From Eudorina sp. 2006-703-Eu-15 (lineage: Eukaryota > Chlorophyta > Chlorophyceae > Chlamydomonadales > Volvocaceae): 64,000 bases of DNA. Where the stretch lies: the NCBI GenBank assembly GCA_003117195.1, contig BDSI01000014.1, forward strand, positions 1,111,001 through 1,175,000. Reading direction: 5' to 3'. Under the pieces are notes generated by a model. It was given only the letters and a program-made list of their open reading frames with translations. It did no database searches and was not told the origin of the DNA. Shown in pieces: positions 52,145 through 64,000 of this stretch (position 1 is its first letter; every line of letters begins with the position of its first letter). The translations under genes were made by a program, and so were the position numbers.

Positions 52145-55100
52145 AAGTGATAAGTGTGACACATCACACTATCACACTATCACACGATTCGCGGGCGGGT
52201 GCGCAACCACGTGCCGGACTCGAGAGCCGCCAAAGTTGGAGCTGTGTAACGGCAAGACCACCCGCCAACATTGCCGCACAGTTTCTCCGGACCTGTCAGC
52301 TGTCGGAGTCTTCTCAACGCTGCGCGCCCCTAACCGCTCACGTAACCCGCCGGAACCCGGAACCCGCAGGACCCCCAACCGTCGGCCGACAACTGCCCAA
52401 CTGCCCACCTGCCGAAATCCACGCTGGAGCGGCGCAAGCGGTCAGCCACGGATTTGGAAGCCGCAGTCATCGGCGCCTCCGCCTCACCCTCCGACCCGCC
52501 GTGGGACAGACTGCGGCGAAGGGTTGGGTGGGAGGTCGGCGGAACAGGCCCTGCTACTTGTCGAGGTGAAGAATGGAAAGCAGTTGGGAGTTGGGAGTTG
52601 GGACGAGCCCATGTCAACCTGCTTTCTCACACATGTAGGGGTGTGAGAGCGACAGGTTATCATTGGCGAGACCCTGCTGTTCCCTGCTGTTCGGGAGCGA
52701 CCGCTGGCAGCTGCTGCCAACCGGCCGAAATGAAGATGAGCACCACCGCCAAGACGGCTCAGACGGTTAGACGGTTACACGGTTGGACGGTTAGAAAGGC
52801 GTGTCCTAGGGTACGAAGGGTGGGTCCGGATGGGACGCCATGTAACCTTGGAAGAGGCGGCTTGGAGTCCGCGAACCGTACACCGCACACCGTACTTGAC
52901 GGCCGAGGGTTTCGATGAGGTTCACAATTCCCTATGCGTCGGTTCGAACGGCTTGGAGGCTGTGAATGATCGCGTTACCTAATACGGATGAATTGGAGCC
53001 GTAGGGTCGTATCGCTGGCTGCGCGCGTGCTCAAAGAGTAATGTGGCGGCTTGCGGAGCTGTCGGTCGCACCTCGTTCGTCTACCCACCGAAGGCGCTCG
53101 ACGTCAATGGCACCTCTGCCCCAATTTCGATACATACCTTGAGCGCTGAAGCGTTTGGCCTGTCTCTGGCTGGAAATATTCAATTTCCCTGCGCAGATTG
53201 CAGGATGGGGTTTTACTGTACCGATGGCCGTGATGCTGGACCCGCACGATGCCATGCTGGAGCTTCCAAGCAGTCAAATTGAATATTGTAGAATAACTCT
53301 AGGGAGTCGCAGTTCCTGGTATGGAGTTATTGACTCGCCATGCGTGACAAGCAGGCAACGTCTCTAGAACTCACTCGTCCGTCGCATGGTCATCTCGATT
53401 GCGAAGCAAAGAAAAGCGCCCCATGTTCACGCAATTGTCCGTCCAAGCCTCTCAGTCACCAGTTGTCCAGCCTGCTCTCGCGCATATAGAAAGTCCAAAC
53501 ACAATTTTAACACGGTTTTCGAGAGGAATAATCAAATCCTGCATAATTCAACCAATAAAGCTCGTATGCCAGCCACCGCAGCGAGGCCATAATGCCAAAC
53601 GACTGCATCATGCAGTTTCAGCGTACATCAACGTGTCGTGTGATATTCTTATCGGGATCCGGATGTACAACCCTATTTCCGACCGCCACCTCGTCGGGTT
53701 GCGTTGCAAGGCAGTAAACTTGCACGACGTCGTACACAACTTCCTGAATTGAGGCATCTGGTTTCTGGTTCATGTCATAAACTTTCTAGCATCTAATGTC
53801 CCAATGCAGGGTGACTTACGAGCACTTTCATGTCCGTCACGGCTAGGCCGCCAGCCGGGGACCTTGCAGCTGGCACATCCATCCGCTGGAGGATGACGAG
53901 AAGGCATGGGCATCCTTAGACATCTCAGGCGACTCAGTGTGCAATTATCCTGAAGAAGGTGCAGTGCATTGTGCATACGTGACAGCAACTACGCCTGGCG
54001 TTACCTCTATTAAGCTGAAATAAGTAGAGCATCGTGGACCTGGTGCGCTTTGGCCACGGGTGGTTCGGACAAGGTCACGCCGCGGCTTGCTCCAGCTTGC
54101 TCCGTGGCCTCGACCATCTTGGCTGAACTTGAAACCCCGTCGCCTTCCACACCCAACACGCCGAGGTCAGAGCTGAGGAACTCTTGCCATACAGGCGCTC
54201 GGTTATCGGCGAGGCATCACCTCCGACAGCCGTGTGCTCGTGCGAGTTCACCCACCCGTAGTCCCGTACATCCAATACGGGTCAAAGCTAGCCGCGTTCG
54301 CCAGCCCCCCTAGGCCCCCATTTACACGAACGTTCAGTCTCTCCTGCTGGACATCGTGTCTGAGTTGGTGATCAAAGAACAGGACGAGGCCATGTGACCA
54401 TCCATGCTGGTGCCCACTTCACCCGGCTCCACCACGCGTTGACCAAGGTGGTGGTTTGCGTCGCGGCCCCGAAGTCCACGATGGGCTGTGTGCGGCTGGT
54501 TGCAATCCAGGAGGAGCTCAAACATGGGGCCGGGATCGCATCCCAACGGCGTCAAAGGACACCACTTTAGAACTGCACATTGGACCAAATCGCAACTGTG
54601 TGGGAGTGTGGTCTATGGTGATTGCATGCGCGCATACTCAGCTGCACTCATACGTACTCACAAGAGCTTACACAGTTGGCAGATGGTTGCGGGCGGGGCT
54701 TGCCTCAAGAGATGTTTGTGACAAGGCTAGTTCTGAGACAACAGTTTCGGTGTCTGCTTCTGGATAAATCACGTCAGCTTACGACGACGACGATGTTTGC
54801 TTGGTGCAAGGCTCTGTACGTGTGTACGGACCCGTCAGGACCCGTAGGTCGGGCCCGGGTCTTCTGGCCGGTTCTGGCCTTATTCGAATATCGTTCGGTG
54901 TCAACGAATAGATTGGTATACACACGGGTTTCAATTCGAAACACACGGATTGGTACCACACATCCCCATGCCTTGGGGGCCAGGTCCCTTTGAGGGGAAG
55001 GCCGCGGACGCCTTTGGGATGGCAGGGGGAAAAGGGGAAAGGCGGGTCAGAGCCAGGGGGACCCTCGTGTACGGCAATGCACAAACCCAATCCGTAACGA

Positions 55101-56090
55101 CGTCTCCCAGACCCGGCAAGCACATCACGTGAACCCACACTTCGAGGGCTATCCGCCCGTGTGCGTGCCGTCCATAACAACCCATCCTGCAGGCTACAGC
55201 AGCTCAGCAAACGTGGCCTCGATACCTTACCGTTTGGGCAGGCGGCGGGGGCGGCGGCCGTATACCGGATGGATCAAGACACGGGACGGCGTCGCCCGGC
55301 GCCGCCACTACACAGCCCCGTCGCCGGCACCGTTGGGGCCGTCGTACCCGCCGATGTCCGCGCTGGCGTACATGGCTCTGGCCGCCACCCTCCACGCTGG
55401 GCTACACGCCACCGCCATACCCCGTCGCCGGCACCGTCAGCACCCTTGTACCCACCGCCGGCCGCGCTGCCGCGCCGCCGCGGCGCGGTCTGCGACCCTC
55501 CGCTATCGTCATACTCATTCCTGCCTTGATTCCAACGGTCACCGGGAGCCTATCAACCTGTTCGCGTCACGTGTGCCACCCAGCGGACCTGGTGTAGTAC
55601 ATGGGTGTTGCCAGGCGCTGTGGGACCTCAGGATTGACGCGGGGTGGGCAAGCTGCAGGTAAAGCCCGTGTTCCGGCTGCCAAGGGCCGGAGTGATGACC
55701 GCCGATGACCCCGCTGCCCCCAAAGCTCTTGGCGTGCACATTCTTGCGGACAGGAAAGCGCCTTAGCGACCACACAATTCTATAAAGCATCAACTAGTGC
55801 CCACAGTTCGGCGTACGGGTGAACCCACCGATGGCATCTTGCAGTTTCTATGAAAGTCAGACACAATAAGCACAACGTAATAAAGTTTAGCAGGTTACCA
55901 TTTCGTTACCCTAGCATAGTTTTGTGCAGGCTCTTTGCGCACGCAAGTTGCGTCATTATGGTCATACCATCGGGAGGGAATGCACGACGTCGTACGCAAC
56001 CGTAATTTTCCAGCCTGGATTTTTACTGAGCTGACAACTATTGAATCCTTACCGAACTGCCAAGTGAGTGGCAACTTTAGCTCTTTCATA
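52145..56090. other. Intergenic stretch between the giant gene and the Tic20 gene
   Basis: About 3.9 kb without a supported gene. The left part should carry the divergent 5' regions. Short open frames (53399-53752 plus, 54334-54588 minus, 55129-55662 plus) show no family resemblance and no splice-consistent neighbours. A GTCGCCGGCACCGT sequence occurs twice near 55318 and 55425. A TATA-like CTATAAAG lies at about 55780, some 310 bases before the Tic20 ATG. Confidence 0.5.
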
Positions 56091-58239
56091 ATGGCAACAA
56101 TGCAGGCGTCCACTTCGCAGCGTTGCTGCGGTGTCCTTACATCGCGCATATGCCCTCAAGTTATCTCACGGAGCTGCGCAATTAGGGGAATAAAAAATTT
56201 GCCAGGACGCCGTGCAGCGCCAGGACCTTCTCCAGTGCCAGGCGCACCTGAGAGCGCGACTGCGAGGCCCGTTGTATTAATGCGTTCCCTGTTCGACAAC
56301 AACAACAAACAAGGGGATGACTTTGGTGACAGGATTATTGCGGCACTTCCCTTCCTCCTTCCACTCCTGGATGGGCTTCCCTATGGTGAGGTTTCCTCCT
56401 ACCACATGCCACGATCACGGTCGATGGCTTATCAAACGCGCTCGGGTGCCTTGATTATCTTTGCATAATAATAAAATTACTGCATGCTGGGGGAGCTGCG
56501 GCTCGATGACGTCGAGCGCGTTGACGTACACCGCTTCCAACACTCTGCCCTTCCTCTGTGCCATGCAGCCAAGTTCATCATGCTTCAATACCCATTCGTG
56601 GCCCGGGCGTTCGCACCGGTGGCGCCGCTGATGTACATCTACCACGCGTTCCCCTTCGCCCCGTGAGTATTGGACGCCGCGGTCCATTGGTTGGCTTGAG
56701 CCGATGGGAGCTCTGCAATCGGCTAGGAGGCAGCATGACTGCTATCCCCCCGTGCGGCATGATGGCGAAACCTGCACAACAGCGGCACTCAGGAGCGCAC
56801 CGGCGATCCTACATTGCTGGCATTGCGGCATTGTTTGGGGACGTCGAACGAACAATCAAGACGCGGCCCCTCTCCCCGCAGTAACCACGCGTCGCACACT
56901 CCCGGCCCGGCCTCAGCTACAGCAACAGCAACAGCAGCCGCTTTGGATGCGATGCCGATCCGCGGTACCACTACCGAACGAACGCACCCGCTGCTCCTGT
57001 GTTTTGCCGTTGCCCAGGTTCTTGGTGTTCCTGGCGGTGTACAACGGCATCGTCAACAACATGTCGCTGCCGCGGTTCGTTCGGTACCACGCCATGCAGG
57101 CGGTTCTGCTGGACGTGCTGCTCATGTACGTGCGCGTGTGTGAGGAGGGGTGTAAAAGATAACTGAGCCGCGAGAAGCGAGGGGCGTGTGTGCGGCTTTA
57201 TGCTTTGATCACGGCCACTCAGATCATTGCCAGCGGGCGGACACGCGGCGTTTGATAGCACCTTCACCACAGCCACGATTGCCGGTGTGTCCACGCATGG
57301 ACAGCCGTTAACGTCCTCTACGTCTAAGGCGCTTATGCGTTCTGGGTCCACGGAACTGTGGGTCGTTGCCGCTGGGCCCGGGCAGCTCGCCCGCTCGCGC
57401 CCGCCCTCCACCCGGCAGCGTCTGTCATTTCTATCATGCCGAACTCGAGGGCCACTCGTCGGCTTCAGTCACATGTGGTTATGCTGCTGATATGTGCTTG
57501 CGATTGTAGTGGACGTGTCACGTTGTATGGCATCTTGGAACGCATTCTTTCTGTTGTGCCGGCGTCTGCAACCTTTCCGCCCCGAAACCCCTTTGCAGCA
57601 TTCCCCAGGTGATCCTGAATGATGTGTGGAAAGCTCCCAGCGACGAGCTCGGCCTGCAGGCGTACATCGTCGCCTACAACACGCTGTTCCTCTTCACCGC
57701 GGTCTGCTCCGCGTACGGCATGGTGGGTGTCCCTGGGTGCGGGGATGCCATCGATGCCCAGGTCAGGAAGCCCAGGTCCGCGTCGTGGGGTCCTGACTGG
57801 AACGACTGGGATGGACGGACGCTCGCGTTTCTGCACCCGGGTGGAAGAGGGTAGAAGCGGGGAAGCGGGCAATGTATCTATACATAACCATAGTGGAATA
57901 ACGCAGCAGACATAGCAGGCGCACTTCACAGTTTGACCAGCGGATCCTGGATCGTGTCGCTGACCAAGATTAGGCGCTTGGCCGAAAGCCACGGCTCGAG
58001 CTCGAACTTGAACCCAACACGGAAAGGGCCGACGTCAGAAAGCAGGGTCCCGACGATGTCGTTGACTCCATTCCATTGGATTCGCGCGCCAATCCGCCTG
58101 CTCAGCATGCTCCGCCCTAGCCCGTTGAACCCCCGGTGTACGACTGCCGTTCTTGCCGCAGGGCTCCTCATTGGTAGGCCTTACGGCGCGCCTGCCACTC
58201 GTGGCGGAAGCGGCGGATTACCAGGTCCGCGATTTCTGA
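56091..58239 (+). CDS. TIC20: Tic20-family protein of the chloroplast inner-envelope import machinery
   Basis: Five exons: 56091-56385, 56569-56662, 57018-57129, 57609-57722, 58162-58239, all in phase, 230 residues. The N terminus (MATMQASTSQRCCGVLTSRI onward, rich in Ser/Arg/Cys, few acids) looks like a chloroplast transit peptide. Four hydrophobic spans follow: IIAALPFLLPLLDGLPYG; FAPVAPLMYIYHAFPF with FLVFLAVYNGIV; HAMQAVLLDVLLMYVIL; YIVAYNTLFLFTAVCSAYGM. Family hallmarks are LPFLLPLLDGLPYG, SLPRFVRYHAMQAVLLDVLL and the tail LTARLPLVAEAADYQVRDF, matching Tic20 and Ycf60-like proteins. Known role: membrane core of the TIC complex passing precursor proteins into the stroma. Which Tic20 paralogue it is cannot be told here. 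Confidence 0.93.
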
Positions 58240-60231
58240 ACGGCGCTGGTGGGTGGTTGGGCGAGGTTGGCGGCGAGGCGGCCAATTTCGCCAGCTTGAC
58301 TTGGGAGCATCCCGGGGGTGGCTTATGTAACCGTAATGCGCGTGGTTGCGGCTGCTGAGGGCGCTATGGATTCGCCTTGAGGTACGGCAGCCTGCATGTG
58401 TGCTGCTCGGAGGGGTGAGGCAGGTCACTGCAGAGAATCGCGGTGTGTTGACAGCGGCGAAGGTGCGATCAACAGCGTAAGTAGCCCGGCTCTGCGGAGC
58501 CATCATAGCAGATGCTGTACTGTACTCTCACCGCAGTTTTTCGCCAGGGTTTCGTGTCTTCGGGCGCTCGATTCCCGCGGCGCTGGAAGGTGATGTAGGT
58601 CAGGTACGGCACTGCCGTGGGGCGTTGTACAAATCCTGTGGATGGGACACGGCTTTGCGTTTGGAGGTTTGCCTCCCGGCGATGTCGCCATTTGGCCGCG
58701 GTGATGAGGCCGGTGGGATAGCTGTGTTTGCGTCCTGCCCGCCCGGTTGGTCGATCTCGAACAGCAGCGGAACCAAGGTTGGATGTTTTAACGGGATTTT
58801 CTTACCGGAGGTTCAGAGTGTCTGGGAAGCTCCCCCCGCGCTGCCCCCTGGCCGGGCCGCGGAGGAGGTTGTGCGGCTCTCAGCATCCCTTCAACAATGT
58901 GCCTGATGTATGTTGCCGTGAAGACCCATGTTGTTGATAAATAAGGTATATCCTGGTTTTTAAGAAAACGTTGGTGTTCCGGTGTCGGCGAATGGTGCGC
59001 ACTGCCTACCATTATAGCGGAAAGAGCAAAGGAGAGCAACGGAGCGGGGGGGATGCGCGACGCGGGTAGGGAGGGGGCAGGCGGAGTACCTGGCACTCCG
59101 CCTGCGCTTTGGGCCTGGCGCCGATAGCAAGCGAGCTCGAGTGTGAGCGGTGTGTGATGCATTCGTTGGCCTGGAGGCAGGAGTGCGTGTGTATACCGGA
59201 GTGTGCTGGCGGTCAGTGCGTTTGTAGGGTTTGCTCTGCAAAGGCCGAGGCGAATGACCATGCTGCGTTGACACAGATGTGCAGCTGCCGTGGAGAGTTC
59301 TGGTGATATATGCCGATGGGGTGCAGGCAGCGCCTGGCCTGCGCGGCCTTTTGGCAAAGCGGCCGAGGGAAGAGGTGTTGAATTGTTTGTTTGTTAAATG
59401 GGTTGCGGACCGCTGACCGTTTCAGTGACGAGCAAGCGTGGCAGCGATAACACTTGGTCGCGAAAGAGCGTCTGGCATTGCAAGAGGGTTGGTGCTGTTG
59501 ATGCACTTTGGTACCTTGGGCGACTCCTCATGTTTTTTATAATTCTAGTCGGCACAAGCAGCATCTCCCCTCCGCACAGGACACCAAGCAATATCAATGA
59601 AACTATCCTCCTGCAAATAGCGAGCGGCTTCTACTGAATCATGTTAGGTTCGGCATTTTGGAATTGTAACCGGGTAACCCTTGCTCAAAGTGAACCTACA
59701 GATCCAGAGATTCAATGTTTCCTGGACGACCTGGAGGAGGTGCACAGGTGCTGGAGGTTTCCGTTTGTACGGAAGGAAAGGTTCAGGACTTATGAATCAT
59801 TTCGAGCAGAAGGCTTATCAAGGATGTCCAGGCAACTTCAAGTTGTTGAAGGGTATACTGAAGCGCGCCTCCAGATGATTTCGAGAGGGAAAATCGTTAG
59901 TACGGCAGCAATTTGAGAACCTGGCTCTCAGGCCATGGACAGGCAAGGTACTTGTAACAATGCAAGTCATTTGCAAGCAGGCATGCATCGATTTCCACCC
60001 TACTCGCAGACAGATTGAAGTTATTCTACAGCACCTTCTAGGAGTTGACTGTCGTTTTCTTGCCGTCCTCGAGCTTCGTGAAACGTCAATTTTAACGGCC
60101 TGACACTTGCTGACCCTCATCAGCTCACTGTTGGCATTGCTAAGTGGGGACAAGCTTGAACCGCCTACCTGCGCGAAGTGAAGGGTGTTTAGGCAGTCAG
60201 GCGCGACAGCTGCAGCCAAGACATCTCAAGA
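58240..60231. other. Intergenic stretch, Tic20 3' UTR to SNARE gene
   Basis: After the short Tic20 3' UTR no gene is evident. A 91-codon plus-strand frame at 59641-59916 (containing DPEIQCFLDDLEEVHRCWRF) starts with ATG and has fair coding composition, but I recognise no family and see no partner exon; it could be a decayed element or part of the 5' region of the next gene. Confidence 0.45.
58326..58330 (+). terminator. TGTAA polyadenylation signal of the Tic20 gene
   Basis: A TGTAA pentamer 87 bases after the stop codon, the standard volvocine poly(A) signal. Confidence 0.6.
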
Positions 60232-61817
60232 ATGCCGCTGATTTACAGCAGCGTATCGCATGGCACCGTCACTATCGCGGAATACGCAGCGTTCTCCGGC
60301 AACTTCGGTGCGGTGGCCAAGGACTATTTGGAAAAGGCTGGCAAAAATGAAGGCAAATTCTCGTTCAATGTGGATGGCCACACGTTCAACTTCCTCAATC
60401 GAGGCGGCTTCAGTAAGTAAAATGAACCGCGGAGACCTTGATTGATGGCTTACCCGTCACAGCCTGAGAGCCCGAATTCTTGCCGTGCATCCATGCAGCT
60501 TACTTGGTCGTTGCTGATGAAGCCTACGGGCGGGCTATTCCTTCAGCCTTTTTGGACAAAATGGCAAGCGAGTTCAGCGCCAAGTACGCTGACAGGGCGC
60601 AGGGAGCTAAGGAGGGCGCCTTGAACTCATCGTTCGGGTAGGTAGAAATTGCCGCTTGCTGCGTTCGAGGGGTGAAGAAGCGGCAACGCAGTGGCCGGTG
60701 CTTTCACATGCTCACAGTAAGCAGCTCAAGCAAATGATGGAGCACGCCACGCAGTTCCCCGAGGAGTACTCGAAAGTGGCGTCCGTACAAAAGAAGGTAC
60801 GTGTTGGAGTGACGCCGCACGCAGGGCTGGCGCACTGGTTGAGGCGGGCTGTGTATTGCGGGCCGTTGTACGAACACGGCATACCAAACCTCTTGAGTGA
60901 TACCGGGTTTTGAAGGTCTGGTCACGAGGATTGTGCATCCTTCTAATTAGTGCACGGCCTCAGGGCCACCAAATCCATCCCTGTGCGTGCACGGAGATTC
61001 TCACGCCATTCCTAATTTTCATGCGGCACGATGACGCGACATGGCGCATGTATGTCCGGGCGGCCGTTGTGGCATTTGGGTCCTTGGGGTTTCGACATGG
61101 GTGCATGTATCCTATCCGCTGGCTGTCAATGCGGGCCACGGGAGATCGCGCACTCATCAACGCACCCCGTGAAATCTGTACTGCCGGCTCAATAGGTGGA
61201 CGAGGTGAAAGGGATCATGACGGAGAACATCGAGAAGGTCTTGGCGCGCGGCGAAAAGCTTGAGCTGCTGACGGATAAGACGGAGAACCTGATGAACGAG
61301 GTAAGCCATTGATGCTGGGCTGCGACGAGGTCAGGAGGGTTCAATTGTGCGGGGTGTTGGGTGAAGGTTTTGCTAGTTGTCTCATGGGGGATCTTCGAGG
61401 TACTCTTGCTAAATGTTCCCTTCCGAAGCTTTTCCTTGATCGTTGGCTGTTGGGCCCATCCGGTAGCCGCGTTCACTGATCGCATTTGCTGCCGATGCAG
61501 CAGTCCATTAGTCATGCTCTTTCGAGGCATTTGTTCATCGACACGGAATCCATGCAGGGCCTCAACGTTAGGAGGATGACAACGAGATCTGAAGGTTCAC
61601 AGTTGCGAGCGGCCCTACTAAGCGCTCCATCCACCACGGTTTCCCCCCGCCTTGCGAACAGGCGGACCGCTTCCAGCGGCAAGGGCGCACGCTTCGGCGC
61701 CGGATGTGGCTGCAAAACTGCAAGATGAAGATTGTTGTCGCGTTCGCCGTAATCCTCTTGGCCGTGATCATTTTCCTCCTCGTATGCTTCTCCGGGGGGA
61801 ACTGCCTGAAGAAATAA
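60232..61817 (+). CDS. VAMP72: R-SNARE of the VAMP7/VAMP72 (longin) type
   Basis: Five exons: 60232-60412, 60499-60637, 60718-60796, 61196-61300, 61662-61817, all in phase, 219 residues, the usual length for VAMP72. The start [20 protein letters not shown] opens a longin domain (to about residue 120). The SNARE motif follows ([20 protein letters not shown] onward) with the ionic zero-layer arginine at about residue 150 ([11 protein letters not shown]) and the plant-type end [24 protein letters not shown] single C-terminal membrane anchor ([20 protein letters not shown], about 191-210) has a short lumenal tail GGNCLKK. Known role: vesicle-anchored SNARE in secretory and endosomal/vacuolar fusion, pairing with Q-SNAREs. 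Confidence 0.95.
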
Positions 61818-62644
61818 CTTCATTAACTCGAAGTTGGTATCGAGGCGGGGTCCGACGAAATGTGTCTCGTATCTGCTGGCAGGGCGGCGGCACCATGCGT
61901 ACACTTGGTTGGGTTTCTGCGGGACTTTGGCTGGGCCCACGTGGTCGCGGAGTGATTTGTTTTTTGACGTCTGTTCGAAGGTTGGAGACCTGTGCATGGG
62001 ATTTTAGGGATGGGGTGTTGCTCAGGTGACAGGGCAAGCAGGCTGAGGCAGCGGCAGCGTAAGAGCTGCGAGGTCAATTACGTGGGGGCATGGCTGCGAT
62101 GTGATGTTCTGTGTGGCGTCTGAATAGAGGCGAGGTCGAGTTACCGTAATGTGCGACCTTTATTTGTGCAATTATCTGCGTCGATAGCGGATGCGTGGAC
62201 GGAATTTTCAGACGTGTGCATGATCTCTTTGGAGGACAGTGGTCGATTGTTGGCTTTCAACGAGCGCGACCATGTAAAAGGGGCAGTTTGCAGTGCGGCT
62301 GGTATTCCCTTAAGCCCGTTACACATATTTCTGCATACATTGTCGAAACACTTCAACCTGCACTTCGCATCTTGCGTCGGCAATTACCGTACACGCCGTA
62401 CACTGAGGAAGTTGGCGAAGGGTTCCTGGTTTGGAATGAAACGAAGTCCCCAAATCAATGCACTGCTTCATTTCTAAGTTGTGAAGTGTTGCTCTCTGAA
62501 TTACGTCCATGCAGGCAAGAATGCAACGGAAAAATGAAAACACAACGTCAAGCGTAGCCATTTGTAATTGAATACAGATCACTCATTCAACATCTTAAGG
62601 GCAATCATAAATCCAACACATCCTTCTGGTCGCCATATTTTGAA
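61818..62644. other. SNARE 3' UTR and short spacer to the transporter gene
   Basis: No coding exon is supported here. The first TGTAA after the SNARE stop is at 62563, so most of this stretch is probably 3' UTR; the two genes are then separated by under 100 bases. Confidence 0.5.
62563..62567 (+). terminator. Candidate TGTAA polyadenylation signal of the SNARE gene
   Basis: The TGTAA lies about 750 bases after the stop codon and 78 bases before the start codon of the next gene on the same strand. Confidence 0.45.
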
Positions 62645-63511
62645 ATGGCCCCGAGACGGCCACAGCAGGAAGAGGCTCTTCCTTTGCTGGAACAGCCGGA
62701 GCCTCGCACGAAAAAGTCAACTTTGCTAACTGTTTGTCCCTTCATCCTTGGTGGGTGCTTTACGGTGCCACTGAAAGTGAAGAGTCGGCACGTGCGTTCC
62801 TCGGCAGAGTCCGACCTGTAACCTTCCTTCAACACACGTGGGTATCAACGCCCCCCGCCCGCAGGCAATGAGTTTTGTGAGCGCTTGGCTTACTATGGGT
62901 AGGTGTAGCTTATTCTGTGTCGTCGCGGCTAGGGCTCTGTCGCGCCGCCGTAAATCGATATTTGTCGCGGTTGGTTGACGTGCTCCCGAAAATGCTTGGA
63001 GAAGATATCTACATTTGTTGACGGAATCTGAAGACGTGATGCCCTGCCACTCGTGATCAGGCTGGCAACTAACCTGGTCATGTACATCACGACCGTGATG
63101 GGTGGTGACCCTGCGGACGCAGCAATCCAGGTTTGTGACAAGCGCACTTTTGTTCCATGTCAGGGGCCATCATAGCATTCATGGACACCGGAAAGCACAC
63201 GGGCCGGTGCGGCACAGCCCACGCGGCTTCTCAGCATGACAAACCGTTGCTCGGGTGTTCCGCTCCCCTGCGTTATCTCTGGGGTTGCGGTGTTCAGCTG
63301 ATATGCTGCTTAATCTCCGGCATCAACGCTGCTGGCAGTGGGTGCACCGAGTGCACGTGACACGTGGCCCACCCGCCGCCCGCTCTGATCTCAACAGGTC
63401 AGCGTTTTCGAGGGCACGTGCTACCTGACGCCTCTCATTGGCGCGTACCTGGCCGATTCCAAATGGGGCCGCTACAAAACCATCCTTGTGTTCTCCTCCA
63501 TTTACCTTGTG
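62645..63511 (+). CDS. POT/PTR (NPF) proton-coupled peptide or nitrate transporter, 5' part
   Basis: Four exons are visible: 62645-62750, 62865-62898, 63061-63130, 63398-63511, all in phase; the gene continues past the window. The N terminus is MAPRRPQQEEALPLLEQPEP, with an acidic dileucine-like EEALPLL that could be a sorting signal. The proton-coupling motif E-x-x-E-R is intact (NEFCERLAYYGLATNLVMYI), split over three exons. It is followed by YLTPLIGAYLADSKWGRYKT, the second family signature (GAxLADxxxGRYxT), and the start of the next membrane helix (ILVFSSIYLV). Known role: H+-driven import of di- and tripeptides or, in some plant members, nitrate. Substrate cannot be read from this part. 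About 108 of an expected 550-600 residues are present. Confidence 0.93.
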
Positions 63512-64000
63512 GTAAGCAACGATCTGGGTCACCGATCTGGGTCAATCACACCTACCTGGCAAGCCCCGGGCGTACTGGCATGGTCCGGGGGCGTGTGGAT
63601 GGTGTGTCGCCGTGGAGCGGGGCGAGGCACGCGGACAACACCGCGGGGACCACTGGGTCCTTGGAGAGATTGAGATAGGAAGCTAGTAGACATTGGCAAA
63701 TGGGGATATTGTCAGCCGCGTACCCGTTCCGACTCCCGCCGCACCCTTCGCCGACAAACCCACGCTTGTGGCCCCGTGCAAGTGCGGTCCCATCAATGCG
63801 GCCGAGTCGCCCGGCGCCGTGGCACGGGTCCCCGTCCGGTTCTATGCGTAGGACAGGGTTCGCGCACCGCGAAGCGGCGGCCGCGCAGCCCCGCATTTCC
63901 CCCGCTAAACATAGTTGCCCACCCGCAGCCCATCGCCTCACCGTGCCCTGCGGCCGCCACGTGAAATGCCGTACCGTGAAGTGCCGTACCAACGGAGCAT
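63512..64000 (+). other. Intron or continuation of the transporter gene at the window edge
   Basis: After the donor LV|gtaagc at 63511 I could not recognise the next POT exon (expected to continue a membrane helix) before the window ends. The stretch is probably one long intron or contains a short exon I missed. Confidence 0.4.

Noticed and set aside
51641..52162. Alternative start of the giant gene at a GTG at 52162
   Set aside because: An ATG follows at 52144 and an in-frame TAG precedes the GTG closely; ATG is the normal eukaryotic start.
62605..62835. 76-codon minus-strand frame
   Set aside because: It lacks an ATG and is antisense to exon 1 of the POT transporter.

Overview
The window is nuclear DNA of a GC-rich green alga, most likely a volvocine or other chlamydomonadalean species. 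Genes are split by many short introns with GTGAGT/GTGCGN donors and GCAG acceptors. Candidate poly(A) signals are TGTAA. Coding exons carry long Ala, Gly, Gln and Pro runs, and a Tic20 plastid-import gene is present. Genus is not resolved. All multi-exon models below were built by hand from splice sites and reading phase; no database search was possible.

Left part (1-4142): a possible minus-strand gene fragment at the very edge, then a complete 12-exon DDX6/Dhh1-type DEAD-box RNA helicase on the plus strand. Positions 4143-11322 hold no gene I can support.

Centre-left (11323-22959, minus): a long gene of at least 17 exons. It has a large low-complexity N-terminal half, a domain with the signature HCWSGNF ... 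VWLDVMAANHH ... RLWCLYEIW, and C-terminal kinesin-light-chain-like TPR units. Its introns are full of minisatellites. Upstream lies a hAT-like non-autonomous transposon (24235-25070).

Centre (25260-32561, minus): a tandem family of F-box/ankyrin-like genes: one intact two-exon gene, one 3'-truncated copy, one copy with a single in-frame stop, and a short relic. Behind it (32562-36239) is a repeat-rich gene-free stretch with an AT-rich island and several tandem arrays.

Centre-right (36240-52144, minus): a 19-exon gene for a predicted 3290-residue Gln/Ala/Gly/Pro-rich protein of unknown function. All 18 splice junctions keep phase. Intron 3 contains about 0.5 kb of GGGGCT/GGGGCC hexanucleotide repeat on the transcribed-sense strand.

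Right part (56091-64000, plus): three ordinary housekeeping genes in a row: a Tic20-family plastid import protein (5 exons), a VAMP72-type R-SNARE (5 exons), and the 5' part of a POT/PTR proton-coupled peptide transporter that runs off the window. These genes are not functionally linked in any obvious way; the window is a typical eukaryotic mix of housekeeping genes and fast-evolving lineage-specific genes.
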